Origin: an uncultured Oscillospiraceae bacterium
GTDB lineage: Bacteria; Bacillota; Clostridia; Oscillospirales; Oscillospiraceae
Direction of reading: 5' to 3'
Assembly: GCA_910577915.1 (NCBI GenBank)
Contig: CAJTOM010000015.1
Location: forward strand, 1 to 39,350
Length of the DNA: 39,350 bases
Shown here: one piece after another, positions 31,258 through 38,790 of the stretch
Layout: each line of letters opens with the position of its first letter
Position numbering within the stretch: the stretch's first letter is position 1
Program-made: the position numbers and the translations under genes
Notes under the pieces: generated by a model
Database searches by the model: none
The model's input: only the letters and a program-made list of their open reading frames with translations
Told to the model about the DNA's origin: nothing

Positions 31258-32025
31258 ATGCACGAGCTGCTGAAAATGTACCTGATCGTCTGCCCGCTGA
31301 TCTTTCTGGGGGGCTTTGTGGACAGCGTGGCCGGCGGCGGGGGGCTCATCACCCTGCCGGCCTACATGATGGCCGGGGTGCCGGTCCACTTTGCCGCCGG
31401 GACCAACAAGGTGGTCAACGGCTGCGGCTCCGCCACCGCCTCCGTGAAGTTCTTCCGCAGCGGCAAAATCCTGCTCCACGCCGCCCTGTGCGCCGCGCTG
31501 GGGGCCCTGGCGGGGGGGTATATCGGCGCGGAGATCGCCAAGCTGCTCAGCGAGGGGCTGCTCAAGGGGCTGATGCTGGTGGCCCTGCCGGTGGTGGCCC
31601 TGTTTCTGGTGCTGAAGAAGGATTTTGGCCAGGACGCGGGGGAGCGGCGGTACAGCCGCCGCCGGGAGATGCTGGTGAGCCTGGCCATCGGCCTGGTGAT
31701 CGGCTGCTACGACGGCATGATCGGGCCGGGGACCGGCACCTTTATGATCATGGCCTTCACCGCCCTGCTCCACATGGATATGGTCACCGCCTCCGGCTGC
31801 TCGAAGGTGGGCAATTTGGCCTCCAACATCGCGGCGGCGGTGTCCTTCATCATCGGCGGGAAGGTGATGTGGGCGCTGGTGGTTCCGGCGGCGGCGTGCA
31901 GCATGCTGGGCAACTACTGCGGGGCCCGGTACGCCATCCGGGGCGGCGGGAAGAAGATTCGGGGCATGATCTTCGTAGTGCTGGGGATGCTGTTTGTCAA
32001 GATGCTGGCGGATCTGTTCCTGTGA
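31258..32025 (+). CDS. TSUP (TauE/SafE) family membrane transporter
   Basis: 255 aa, about eight hydrophobic segments. GGFVDSVAGGGGLITLPAYMMAGVP is the first TSUP repeat motif and GCYDGMIGPGTGTFMIMAFTALLHMD the second; TNKVVNGCGSATASVKF and CSKVGNLASNIAAAVSF are the matching repeats after each. The family moves sulfur or carbon anions such as sulfite and sulfoacetate; the substrate here is unknown. GGGGG lies 10 nt before ATG 31258. Divergent from rsmA. Confidence 0.93.
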   Translation: MHELLKMYLIVCPLIFLGGFVDSVAGGGGLITLPAYMMAGVPVHFAAGTNKVVNGCGSATASVKFFRSGKILLHAALCAALGALAGGYIGAEIAKLLSEGLLKGLMLVALPVVALFLVLKKDFGQDAGERRYSRRREMLVSLAIGLVIGCYDGMIGPGTGTFMIMAFTALLHMDMVTASGCSKVGNLASNIAAAVSFIIGGKVMWALVVPAAACSMLGNYCGARYAIRGGGKKIRGMIFVVLGMLFVKMLADLFL

Positions 32026-32038
32026 GGGGAACCGCCTG

Positions 32039-32074
32039 CAAAAGAGGGCTGCTGAGTAGTTCAGCAGCCCTCTT
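32039..32074 (+). terminator. Terminator hairpin after the TSUP gene
   Basis: AAAGAGGGCTGCTGA / TTCAGCAGCCCTCTTT, 15-bp arms, 15 bp after the stop; the only T-run is within the arm. Confidence 0.65.
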
Positions 32075-32100
32075 TCAGCGCTTCAATGCAGGTTGTAAAC

Positions 32101-32141
32101 AACCCGTGGTGAGCGCCCTTACGCCGCGCTCACCACGGGTT
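32101..32141. terminator. Long hairpin between convergent genes
   Basis: AACCCGTGGTGAGCGC / GCGCTCACCACGGGTT, perfect 16-bp arms with a 9-nt loop, downstream of the minus-strand G5/3D gene. No T-run, so its use as a terminator is uncertain. Confidence 0.5.
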
Positions 32142-32211
32142 GCCAATCACTCTCGCTGCTGCTGCCAACGGCGGCGCGCCGGCTGGCAGCGCTTCTCGTT
32201 CTGGCTGCCGG

Positions 32212-33237
32212 TCAGTCCAAAATATAGACCGTGCAGTTGCGCACCCCGAACTGGATGCACTCGCTGTGGGTGTCCATATACAGGTCGATGACGTTCCCCC
32301 GCACGCCGGTGTCCTCCGCCACGGCGAAGCCGTAGACATACTGCCCGTCGTTGGACACCACATACACCTTGGTGCCCAGGGGGAGAACCTTCTTGTCCAC
32401 CGCCACCACGCCCACGTGGACCGGGGTGCCGGAGGCGGTGCGGGTGCCCACGCTGCCGCCGGCGGTGTAGGCGGTGCCCTTCATGGTCCGGGCCTCGCTG
32501 AAGGTGAGGACCTGGCCGTTGTCCAGGGTGATGGTGCCGGAGCCGTCGGCCTGGGTGCTGATGGCGGCCACGGCGTCGCCGTTGTTGGCGAAGTTGGCCA
32601 TGGTGCCCCGCTCGATGATGGTGGGCACGGCCGCTGTATCCACCACGTCGATGAGGTGCCGCCCGGTCTCCTCGCCGTCCTGATAGATGACCTCGTAGAC
32701 CTCCCGGTATTCGCCGTCCGCCCCCTCCTGCAGGACGGTCTCCTGCCAGTCGGGCTTCTGGTCGTTGTACTGATAGACGATCTCGTGCTCGGTTACGGTG
32801 GAAATGTGCTCATAGAAGACAAATTCGGAGTCAATGCGGATCTCCAGAAGGTCGTCCAGATAGGCCAGAGAGACCATCTCCAGGGGGCTGGGATAGATCG
32901 CCAGCCGCTCCAGGAGCTCGCTGACCGTCTCGTCCTCGGTGACGGTGTAGCGGGTGGCGCCCTGGTGGGAGACGGCGGCGTTCCGTCCGGCGGTGAGCTG
33001 CAGCTCGCTGCCCTCCCTGCGGGAGACCAGGCCGTCGGAGCCGTCGGTGAGGAATACGTCGCCCGCCAGCTCGTCCACATGGACGTAGGCGTCGTTGGAC
33101 ACCACGTAGAGGGCGCTGGCGTCGTTGTCGTGGGGGTGGGGGGTGAGGGAGAGTGCCAGAACGGAGAGAGCCGGTACAGCTGCGACAGCGATCAGCCACA
33201 TCGCGCCGGACATGGCTTTCTTGCTTCTTTCAAACAT
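32212..33237 (-). CDS. G5 and 3D domain cell-wall protein (YabE-like)
   Basis: 341 aa. One membrane/signal segment near the N-terminus (MSGAMWLIAVAAVPALSVLALSL) directs export. Residues about 40-130 resemble ubiquitin-like DUF348 repeats (VTEDETVSELLERLAIYPSPLEMV), then a G5 domain (EVYEVIYQDGEETGRHLIDVVDT), and a C-terminal 3D domain (MKGTAYTAGG ... GVVAVDKKVLPLGTKVYV ... YGFAVAEDTGVRGNVIDLYM) holding the conserved aspartates of Rpf/MltA-like glycan cleavage. It is probably a peptidoglycan lytic enzyme in growth or spore outgrowth. GGAGG precedes ATG 33237 by 10 nt. Syntenic with rsmA as in Bacillus yabE-rnmV-ksgA. Confidence 0.92.
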   Translation of the reverse strand: MFERSKKAMSGAMWLIAVAAVPALSVLALSLTPHPHDNDASALYVVSNDAYVHVDELAGDVFLTDGSDGLVSRREGSELQLTAGRNAAVSHQGATRYTVTEDETVSELLERLAIYPSPLEMVSLAYLDDLLEIRIDSEFVFYEHISTVTEHEIVYQYNDQKPDWQETVLQEGADGEYREVYEVIYQDGEETGRHLIDVVDTAAVPTIIERGTMANFANNGDAVAAISTQADGSGTITLDNGQVLTFSEARTMKGTAYTAGGSVGTRTASGTPVHVGVVAVDKKVLPLGTKVYVVSNDGQYVYGFAVAEDTGVRGNVIDLYMDTHSECIQFGVRNCTVYILD

Positions 33238-33429
33238 GATACTTGAACCTCCATGGTTTTCAAAAAAGGGCAAAGCATAGAATCCCTGCGTTGTTCCATG
33301 CCGGCGGACGCGCGGGTAAACCGCCCTCCGCCATGCCGGCCTTTTAGGAAAGGATCACCAAAATTTCCTTCGCCTAAACAGTGTATGCGCCGAATTGTAA
33401 CTTTTGTTACTTTTTTGAAAACTTCGTGT

Positions 33430-33458
33430 AGTATAGCGGAAAAACCCCGATTTGTCAA
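33430..33458 (-). promoter_or_regulatory. Promoter of the G5/3D gene
   Basis: Minus strand TTGACA (33458-33453), 17 bp, TATACT (33435-33430). It gives a leader of about 185 nt containing GTAAC-TTTT-GTTAC (33397-33410) and a GC hairpin (GGCGGA/TCCGCC, about 33306-33335). Upstream, three GTTACA copies at 33551, 33563 and 33572 may bind a regulator. The 395-bp gap 33238-33632 contains only these and the next terminator. Confidence 0.82.
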
Positions 33459-33589
33459 GTGTTTTTCCCATATTTCCTATGTAATGGTCGACATAAAACC
33501 TAGTATTTGGTGTTATGACGAGGGAAAAACTGCCTGTGTGACAAAAAATAGTTACAGAGATGGTTACAAAAGTTACAGCCGGAGGGCGC

Positions 33590-33623
33590 AAAAACCCCCT
33601 TCCCGGCGCGGCCGGAAAGGGGG
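33590..33623 (-). terminator. Intrinsic terminator of the XRE regulator gene
   Basis: CCCCCTTTCC / GGAAGGGGG stem around CGGCGCGGCC, followed on the minus strand by TTTTTG, 10 bp after the stop. Confidence 0.85.
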
Positions 33624-33632
33624 CGGCAGCGG

Positions 33633-34445
33633 TTATTTTGTGGGCCGGCTGAACCGGAGCCAGGGCTGCCAGGCGCAGCCCAGCAGGAGTCCCCCGCCGG
33701 AGCTCGCCAGGGTGATGCCGGAGATAAAATGGGAGAACTGGCCGCTCACCATCAGGGTGATGGCCATCGACAGCAGGCCGCCCAGCAGCAGGATCCAGCC
33801 CGTGGCCAGCAGCCTCTGCTGCCGGTACCGCACGGAGATGAAGTAGGCCCCCCACAGGAAGAGCAGGCTCAGCAGCTCGACGGCCAGAAAGCGCTTTTCC
33901 ATCAGGACGGGGTGCAGGCTGGCCAGGTAGGGGAGCAGGGCCAAGGAGAGAATGGTCAGAGACCGGCGGACCGGGTAGCGCTCCACCCGCAGCAGGGGGT
34001 AACACACTGCCCAGCCCAGGGCGATGGAGCGGATGGCAATGAGCATGGCTCTGCGCACGGAGGGGACGGCAAAAAAGATAATGAGGCACACCAGGACCGC
34101 CACGAGACAGGCGGAGGTGAGGGCGGCAAAGGCCCAGAACCGCCAGCCGCCGTTTTTCCGCCGGGCCGTCTCGGCGTAGGACACGGTCTCCACCACCATG
34201 TCCTCCACCGCCGCCGGCGGCTGGGCCGGCCGCGGGTCCCGCTCTCCCGCCAGCAGCTCGGCGACGCTGACCTCCAGTGCCGCCGCCAGCTCCCGGAGGA
34301 TTGTGATGTCCGGATAGCTCACAGCGCGCTCCCACTTGCTGACGGCCTTGTCGGTGATGTTCAGCTTCTCCGCCAGCTGCTGCTGGGTGAGGCCCAGCTC
34401 CAGCCGCCGGTCCCGGATAAACAGGCCAATCTTCAACTCTTCCAT
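33633..34445 (-). CDS. Membrane-bound XRE family regulator
   Basis: 270 aa. Residues 1-70 are a Cro/CI helix-turn-helix (IGLFIRDRRLELGLTQQQLAEKLNITDKAVSKWERAVSYPDI); after a Pro-rich linker come about six hydrophobic segments (AFAALTSACLVAVLVCLIIFF ... GITLASSGGGLLLGCAW). The design suggests a membrane-anchored repressor that senses an envelope signal. AGGAGG lies 8 nt before ATG 34445. The promoter carries a 26-bp dyad, probably its own operator. Confidence 0.92.
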   Translation of the reverse strand: MEELKIGLFIRDRRLELGLTQQQLAEKLNITDKAVSKWERAVSYPDITILRELAAALEVSVAELLAGERDPRPAQPPAAVEDMVVETVSYAETARRKNGGWRFWAFAALTSACLVAVLVCLIIFFAVPSVRRAMLIAIRSIALGWAVCYPLLRVERYPVRRSLTILSLALLPYLASLHPVLMEKRFLAVELLSLLFLWGAYFISVRYRQQRLLATGWILLLGGLLSMAITLMVSGQFSHFISGITLASSGGGLLLGCAWQPWLRFSRPTK

Positions 34446-34476
34446 GGTGATGTCCTCCTCGTGTGGTGTTTACCCC

Positions 34477-34508
34477 ATTGTAGGTCGCTTTTTTCGGAAA
34501 AAGCAACC
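34477..34508 (-). promoter_or_regulatory. XRE gene promoter with dyad operator
   Basis: Minus strand TTGCTT (34506-34501), 18 bp, TACAAT (34482-34477). The dyad GGTTGCTTTTT / AAAAAGCGACC (34483-34508, one mismatch) covers -35 and spacer; with no T-run after it, it reads as an operator rather than the trmD terminator. Confidence 0.68.
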
Positions 34509-34509
34509 G

Positions 34510-35310
34510 CTAATCAGTCGATTCACCGGGTAAACCGGCGGTTGAGTCCGCCGCCCGCTCCTCCCGCAGCACCTCATAGACCTCCGCGAGCAGCTTTCGG
34601 TCCTGCTTGGAGCCCTGAAAATCCGCCTCCCGGAACATGTCGGGCCGGCGGCGGAGGGTGCGGAGCATGGACTGCTGTTTCCGCCACCGGGCCACGTTGG
34701 CGTGGTGGCCGCTGAGGAGCACCTCCGGCACCCGTCTGCCGTGCCACTCCTCGGGGCGGCTGTACTGGGGGTACTCCAGAAGGCCGCTCCAGTGGCTCTC
34801 CTCCTCGTAGCAGGCGGCCTCCGGCAGCACGCCGGGGACCATCCGGCACACCGCGTCCGCCACCGCCATGGCGGGGATCTCCCCGCCGGTGAGGACGAAA
34901 TCCCCCAGGGAGATCTCCTCGTCCACACACTCCTCGATGAACCGCTCGTCGATGCCCTCGTAGTGGCCGCAGACCAGGATCAGATGGTCGTAGTCCGCCA
35001 GCAGCTGCCGGGCTTTGGCCTGGGAGAAGGTGGTCCCGCAGGGGGAGAGGTAGATGGTGCGGGTTTTCTCCGTGCCGAAGCGCTCCCTGATGTGGGCCCA
35101 GCACCGGTAGAGGGGGTCCGCCTGCATCACCGCCCCCCGGCCGCCGCCGTAGGGGTAGTCGTCCACCTGCTTCTGCTTGTTGACGGTAAAGTCCCGGATC
35201 TGGTGGGCGTCGATGCGGATATAGCCCCGCTCCTGGGCCCTGCCCAGGATGGACTCGTTCATCATGTCCCCCACAGTTTCGGGGAACAGGGTCATGATGT
35301 CAATTCTCAT
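34510..35310 (-). CDS. trmD: tRNA (guanine-N1)-methyltransferase TrmD
   Basis: 266 aa, SPOUT-class enzyme methylating G37 of tRNAs with a G36 (including tRNA-Pro), which prevents frameshifting. MRIDIMTLFPE start, PYGGGRGAVMQ, the knot YLSPCGTTFSQAKARQL, LVCGHYEGIDERF and SLGDFVLTGGE are all present. GGGGAG lies 5 nt before ATG 35310. It follows rimM by 71 bp, the usual rimM-trmD pair. Confidence 0.97.
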   Translation of the reverse strand: MRIDIMTLFPETVGDMMNESILGRAQERGYIRIDAHQIRDFTVNKQKQVDDYPYGGGRGAVMQADPLYRCWAHIRERFGTEKTRTIYLSPCGTTFSQAKARQLLADYDHLILVCGHYEGIDERFIEECVDEEISLGDFVLTGGEIPAMAVADAVCRMVPGVLPEAACYEEESHWSGLLEYPQYSRPEEWHGRRVPEVLLSGHHANVARWRKQQSMLRTLRRRPDMFREADFQGSKQDRKLLAEVYEVLREERAADSTAGLPGESTD

Positions 35311-35381
35311 ATGTTCTCCCCTGAAAATGGAATATGTTCCGCCCGATGGCGGAGCCGGCGCAGGGCCGGGAGGGAGCGGAT

Positions 35382-35888
35382 CTAGGTTCCATGGGTCCCC
35401 AGCCCCTCCATCATGTGGATGTCCACGCATCCTCCCTCCATGTCGATACCGGCGATGAAGGCCGGCACGGCGGGCACGAGGTACTCGTCCTTCCCGCCCC
35501 GGACCACGTAGATTTTGTGGGCGGGGTAGGTGAGGACCTCCTCCACCGTCCCCAGCACCTCGCCGGTCTCTGCGTCCCGGGCGGTGAGGCCCGCCAGCTC
35601 CTGGTCGAAATACTGCCCCTCCGGCAGGGGGACGTCCTCCCGCCGGACGGTGACGGCCCTGCCCTTGAGGGCCAGGGCGGCGTCCATGTCGTCTACGCCC
35701 CGCAGCTTCACCAGCAGGCAGCCCTTGTGGATCCGGCTGGCGGCGCACTCCCAGGGCTGGCCGCCGATGTGGAAGGTTTTGCACCCGGTCAGGTCCTCCG
35801 CGTCCACCCCCTGGGGGAGCAGCTTGATTTCCCCCCGGATGCCGTGGGTATTGACGATCTGGCCGGCGTTGATAAAGTCGAGTTTCAT
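35382..35888 (-). CDS. rimM: Ribosome maturation factor RimM
   Basis: 168 aa, 30S assembly factor binding S19. The N-terminal beta domain has AGQIVNTHGIRGEIKLLP; the PRC-barrel C-terminus has LAGLTARDAETGEVLGTVEEVLTYPAHKIYVV and LVPAVPAFIAGID. AAGGAG lies 8 nt before ATG 35888. First gene of the rimM-trmD operon. Confidence 0.96.
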   Translation of the reverse strand: MKLDFINAGQIVNTHGIRGEIKLLPQGVDAEDLTGCKTFHIGGQPWECAASRIHKGCLLVKLRGVDDMDAALALKGRAVTVRREDVPLPEGQYFDQELAGLTARDAETGEVLGTVEEVLTYPAHKIYVVRGGKDEYLVPAVPAFIAGIDMEGGCVDIHMMEGLGTHGT

Positions 35889-35923
35889 AGGAAGTTCTCC
35901 TTTGCAGATGCGCGTTTACAGAT

Positions 35924-35952
35924 ATTCTACACCATTTCTCCCAAAAGAGCAA
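35924..35952 (-). promoter_or_regulatory. Promoter of rimM-trmD
   Basis: Minus strand TTGCTC (35952-35947), 17 bp, TAGAAT (35929-35924), 36 bp before rimM. Confidence 0.72.
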
Positions 35953-36094
35953 CGAAAAAAGTGGAGGAGCCGCCGGGGATGTGGTATCAGGGAGCAAACT
36001 GACAGATGGAGGGCCGAGGAACCAGTCCTTTCCCATCGCCCGGTGCAGTCTGGCGTGGGGCGTGACGCTCCGCCTGCGCAGAAAATAGCCGCAG

Positions 36095-36131
36095 AACAGC
36101 CGGCAGAGGCCCTCCGCCTCCGCCGGCTGTT
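36095..36131. repeat. Hairpin in the rimM-padR gap
   Basis: AACAGCCGGC / GCCGGCTGTT, extendable to about 15 bp, no T-run. The 323-bp gap 35889-36211 otherwise holds only the two divergent promoters; no gene is seen in it. Confidence 0.5.
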
Positions 36132-36159
36132 CCGATTTGGAAAAAATCCCAGATCCCTC

Positions 36160-36188
36160 TTGACAGACGATGCAATGCGGTGTATAGT
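36160..36188 (+). promoter_or_regulatory. Promoter of the padR operon
   Basis: TTGACA (36160-36165), 17 bp, TATAGT (36183-36188), 23 bp before the start. Confidence 0.85.
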
Positions 36189-36211
36189 AATATGCGAAGG
36201 GGGGTGTTGCT

Positions 36212-36547
36212 GTGATCGACCCGCAGCTGAAGAGAGGGCTTTTGGACGTGTGCGTACTGTCTATTCTGCGCAGGGAGGACTCCTATGGCTACCAGCTGAT
36301 CAAGGATCTGTCCGGCTGTATCGAAATTTCGGAGTCGACGTTGTACCCCATTCTGCGCCGGCTGGAGGCGGGGGGCTGTCTGACGGTCTATTCCGTGGAG
36401 CACAACGGCCGCCTGCGCAAGTTCTACCGCATTGCCGACGGCGGCGTCCGTCTGATCGACCAGTTTCTGACAAGCTGGCCGGAAATCCTGCGGATATATG
36501 ATTTAATAAAGGAGTGTGCTGAAGATGACACGCGCGCAGTTTCTTAA
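36212..36547 (+). CDS. PadR family transcriptional regulator
   Basis: 111 aa, winged helix: LKRGLLDVCVLSILRREDSYGYQLIKDLSGCIEISESTLYPILRRLEAGGCLTVYSVEHNGRLRKFYRIADGG is diagnostic (SYGYQL, STLYPILRRLE). GTG start 36212 with GGGGGG 7 nt upstream. It overlaps the next gene by 23 bp; PadR paired with a HAAS-domain membrane protein is a recurring Firmicutes module that usually represses its own operon. Confidence 0.95.
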   Translation: MIDPQLKRGLLDVCVLSILRREDSYGYQLIKDLSGCIEISESTLYPILRRLEAGGCLTVYSVEHNGRLRKFYRIADGGVRLIDQFLTSWPEILRIYDLIKECAEDDTRAVS

Positions 36548-37868
36548 TGAGTTGTACCGCCGCCTGGGAAGCATGAGCAAGGAGCAGGCCGAACAGCACC
36601 TGACCTACTATGCGGAGATGCTGATGGACCGCATGGAGGAGGGCATGAGCGAGGAGGAGGCGGTGGCCAGTCTGGAGGACGTGGACACCATCGCCGGCCG
36701 CATCCTCCAGGAGGAGGGTCAGGCGCCCGCGGCCCCCGGCCCGGTTCTCAGGGCTGCGGAGCCCCAGACGCCGCCGGCCGCCGCCCCCGCGCCTCCCGCC
36801 GGAAACTGGCGGAAGATCGCCCAGATCGGCCTGTGGACCGCCGCCATCGTGGCCGTGGTGCTGGTGGCAGCCGGGAAGCTCCATAACGGGAATCTTCCTA
36901 AGCCCGGCATATCCGATAAGGAGATGGACCGGGGCTCCAACACCATCTCGTCGGAGGGGCAGGTGCCCCACGGTGACACGGCCGACGGCATCCATATCGG
37001 TCCCAACGGCGTGGAGATCAATGACGGCGTCGATTCTATCCGCGTTGGTCCCAACGGTGTGGAGATTAATGACGGTGAAGACTCCTTTTCCATAGGGCCC
37101 GGCGGCATCGGGATGAACGGCAGCAGCTGGTCTGATTGGTCCGACTGGGAGGACTGGGAAGATTGGGAGGACTGGGAGGACTGGAGCGCCTGGGTGGAGC
37201 CCGCCGGCAGCTACAGCTACGACTACCCCGGCGAGACCGTCTCCCTGCCTGCGGCGGGCATCAAGGACATCGAGGTGGACTGGGTGAGCGGCCATGTGGA
37301 GATTCAGGCGGGAACGGATCAAACGGTGACCTTCTCGGAAAGCGCCAGCGTGGAGCTGACCGACGAGGTCAAGATGGTCTACAAAATAGATGATGATACA
37401 TTATACATCCGATTTCGCCGGAAATCCATCAACACGAAGATCTCCTACGGGAAGAAGCTGCAGATGACAGTGCCCGCCGCTCTGCTGGAGGACCTGACGC
37501 TGAACCTTGTCTCCACAGACGCCCAGGTCCGCGGCCTCCGGCTGGAGGATCTGGAGGTGAACGTCACCGACGGCGACATGGACTTCGAGCTGGCCTGCAA
37601 GGACGCGGCGGTCAGCGCGGTTGATGGGAATATGCGCCTGAACGTGTCCGGAGCGGAGGACATTGAACTGAGCTTCATAGGAGGGAGCGCCCTGCTGGAG
37701 CTCCCCCCGGCGCTGGGATTCACGCTGGAGTATTCGAACATTGGCGGAAACCTGAGCGCTGACAGCTTCGTCTTGAACCGCGACGGCAATACGTATGTCA
37801 GCGGCAATGGCGCGTGTGATATAGAAGCGAGCATGATTGACAGCGACCTGACGCTGACTGCCGCATAG
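36525..37868 (+). CDS. HAAS (DUF1700)-DUF4097 membrane protein
   Basis: 447 aa. Residues 1-65 are a HAAS helical domain (TRAQFLNELYRRLGSMSKEQAEQHLTYYAEMLMDRMEEGMSEEEAVASLEDVDTIAGRIL), then a Pro/Ala linker, one membrane segment (IAQIGLWTAAIVAVVLVAAG), a short tandem repeat (two copies of VGPNGVEINDG-like units), a Trp/Asp/Glu run (DWSDWEDWEDWEDWEDW), and a C-terminal DUF4097 beta-helix of short repeats. Probably an envelope protein working with the PadR protein. ATG 36525 has AAAGGAG 10 nt upstream; a GTG at 36516 is too close to it. Confidence 0.9.
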   Translation: MTRAQFLNELYRRLGSMSKEQAEQHLTYYAEMLMDRMEEGMSEEEAVASLEDVDTIAGRILQEEGQAPAAPGPVLRAAEPQTPPAAAPAPPAGNWRKIAQIGLWTAAIVAVVLVAAGKLHNGNLPKPGISDKEMDRGSNTISSEGQVPHGDTADGIHIGPNGVEINDGVDSIRVGPNGVEINDGEDSFSIGPGGIGMNGSSWSDWSDWEDWEDWEDWEDWSAWVEPAGSYSYDYPGETVSLPAAGIKDIEVDWVSGHVEIQAGTDQTVTFSESASVELTDEVKMVYKIDDDTLYIRFRRKSINTKISYGKKLQMTVPAALLEDLTLNLVSTDAQVRGLRLEDLEVNVTDGDMDFELACKDAAVSAVDGNMRLNVSGAEDIELSFIGGSALLELPPALGFTLEYSNIGGNLSADSFVLNRDGNTYVSGNGACDIEASMIDSDLTLTAA

Positions 37869-37882
37869 GGCGGCGGACGGCG

Positions 37883-37916
37883 AGGGCCCGGCGGATGTCT
37901 CCGCCGGGCCCTTTTT
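37883..37916 (+). terminator. Intrinsic terminator of the padR operon
   Basis: GGGCCCGGCGGA / TCCGCCGGGCCC, 12-bp arms, then TTTTT. Confidence 0.92.
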
Positions 37917-38070
37917 GCCCTCCGCCAAGGCGCAATATCCCCTCCCCCAAAACCCCTTCCCCCCGGTGGAAGGTTGATAAAAGTAGAAAAAATTTGACAA
38001 AACTCTTGACATTCCGCCGGCTGGAGGGTGTACGATGCCCCCGGACAAACCAAAAAGGAGGGCTTCATCC

Positions 38071-38790
38071 ATGCTGACCATATCCCACTATACCAAGACC
38101 TACCCCGGCGGCAAGACCGCCGTAAGGGACCTGTCGCTCCACGTCCCGGCGGGGGAGATCTGCGGCTTTATCGGCCGCAACGGCGCGGGCAAGACCACCA
38201 CTCTCCGGGCGGTGGCGGGGGTGATGAGCTTCACGGAGGGGAGCATCACCGTCGGCGGCCATGACATCCGCCGCGAGCCGGTGGCGGCCAAGTCCATCAC
38301 CGCCTTTCTGCCGGACAACCCGGACCTCTACGAGTTTATGAGCGGCATTGACTATCTCAATTTCATCGCAGATCTGTACGGCCTCTCCGCCCGCGAGCGG
38401 GAGGAGCGCATCCGGCAGTACGCCGATGCCTTTCAGCTGACAGCGGACTTGGGGAGCGCCGTGGCGGGCTACTCCCACGGCATGAAGCAGAAGCTCTCCC
38501 TCATCTCCGCCCTCATCCGCCGCCCGAAGCTGCTGGTGCTGGACGAGCCCTTCGTGGGCTTGGACCCGGCGGCGGCCCATCTGCTCAAGGGGTATCTCCG
38601 GGAGGTGTGCGCGGCGGGGGGCGCGGTGTTTTTCTCCACCCATGTGCTGGAGGTGGCGGAGAAGCTCTGCGACACCATCGCCATCATCCAGGATGGCCGT
38701 CTGGTGCGCCGCGGCCCCACGGACCAGGTGGTGGGGGACTCCAGCCTGGAGGACGTGTTCCTGGGTATGATGGAGAAGAGTCGTGAATGA
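38071..38790 (+). CDS. ABC transporter ATP-binding protein
   Basis: 239 aa. Walker A GRNGAGKTTT, Q-loop region AFLPDNPDLYEFMSG, signature YSHGMKQKLSLISAL (variant of LSGGQ), Walker B KLLVLDEPFVGLD, H-loop STHV. It belongs to the ABC-2/drug and lantibiotic exporter ATPase group. AAGGAGGG lies 9 nt before ATG 38071; an earlier in-frame ATG at 38035 lacks a ribosome site. TTGACA at 37997 and 38015 suggests a promoter just upstream, but the -10 is unclear. Overlaps the permease gene. Confidence 0.95.
   Translation: MLTISHYTKTYPGGKTAVRDLSLHVPAGEICGFIGRNGAGKTTTLRAVAGVMSFTEGSITVGGHDIRREPVAAKSITAFLPDNPDLYEFMSGIDYLNFIADLYGLSAREREERIRQYADAFQLTADLGSAVAGYSHGMKQKLSLISALIRRPKLLVLDEPFVGLDPAAAHLLKGYLREVCAAGGAVFFSTHVLEVAEKLCDTIAIIQDGRLVRRGPTDQVVGDSSLEDVFLGMMEKSRE

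Noticed and set aside
33240..33430. A c-di-AMP (ydaO) riboswitch in the leader of the G5/3D gene
   Set aside because: Such switches often precede wall hydrolases, and a GGTGATCC stretch is present, but the other conserved blocks are missing.
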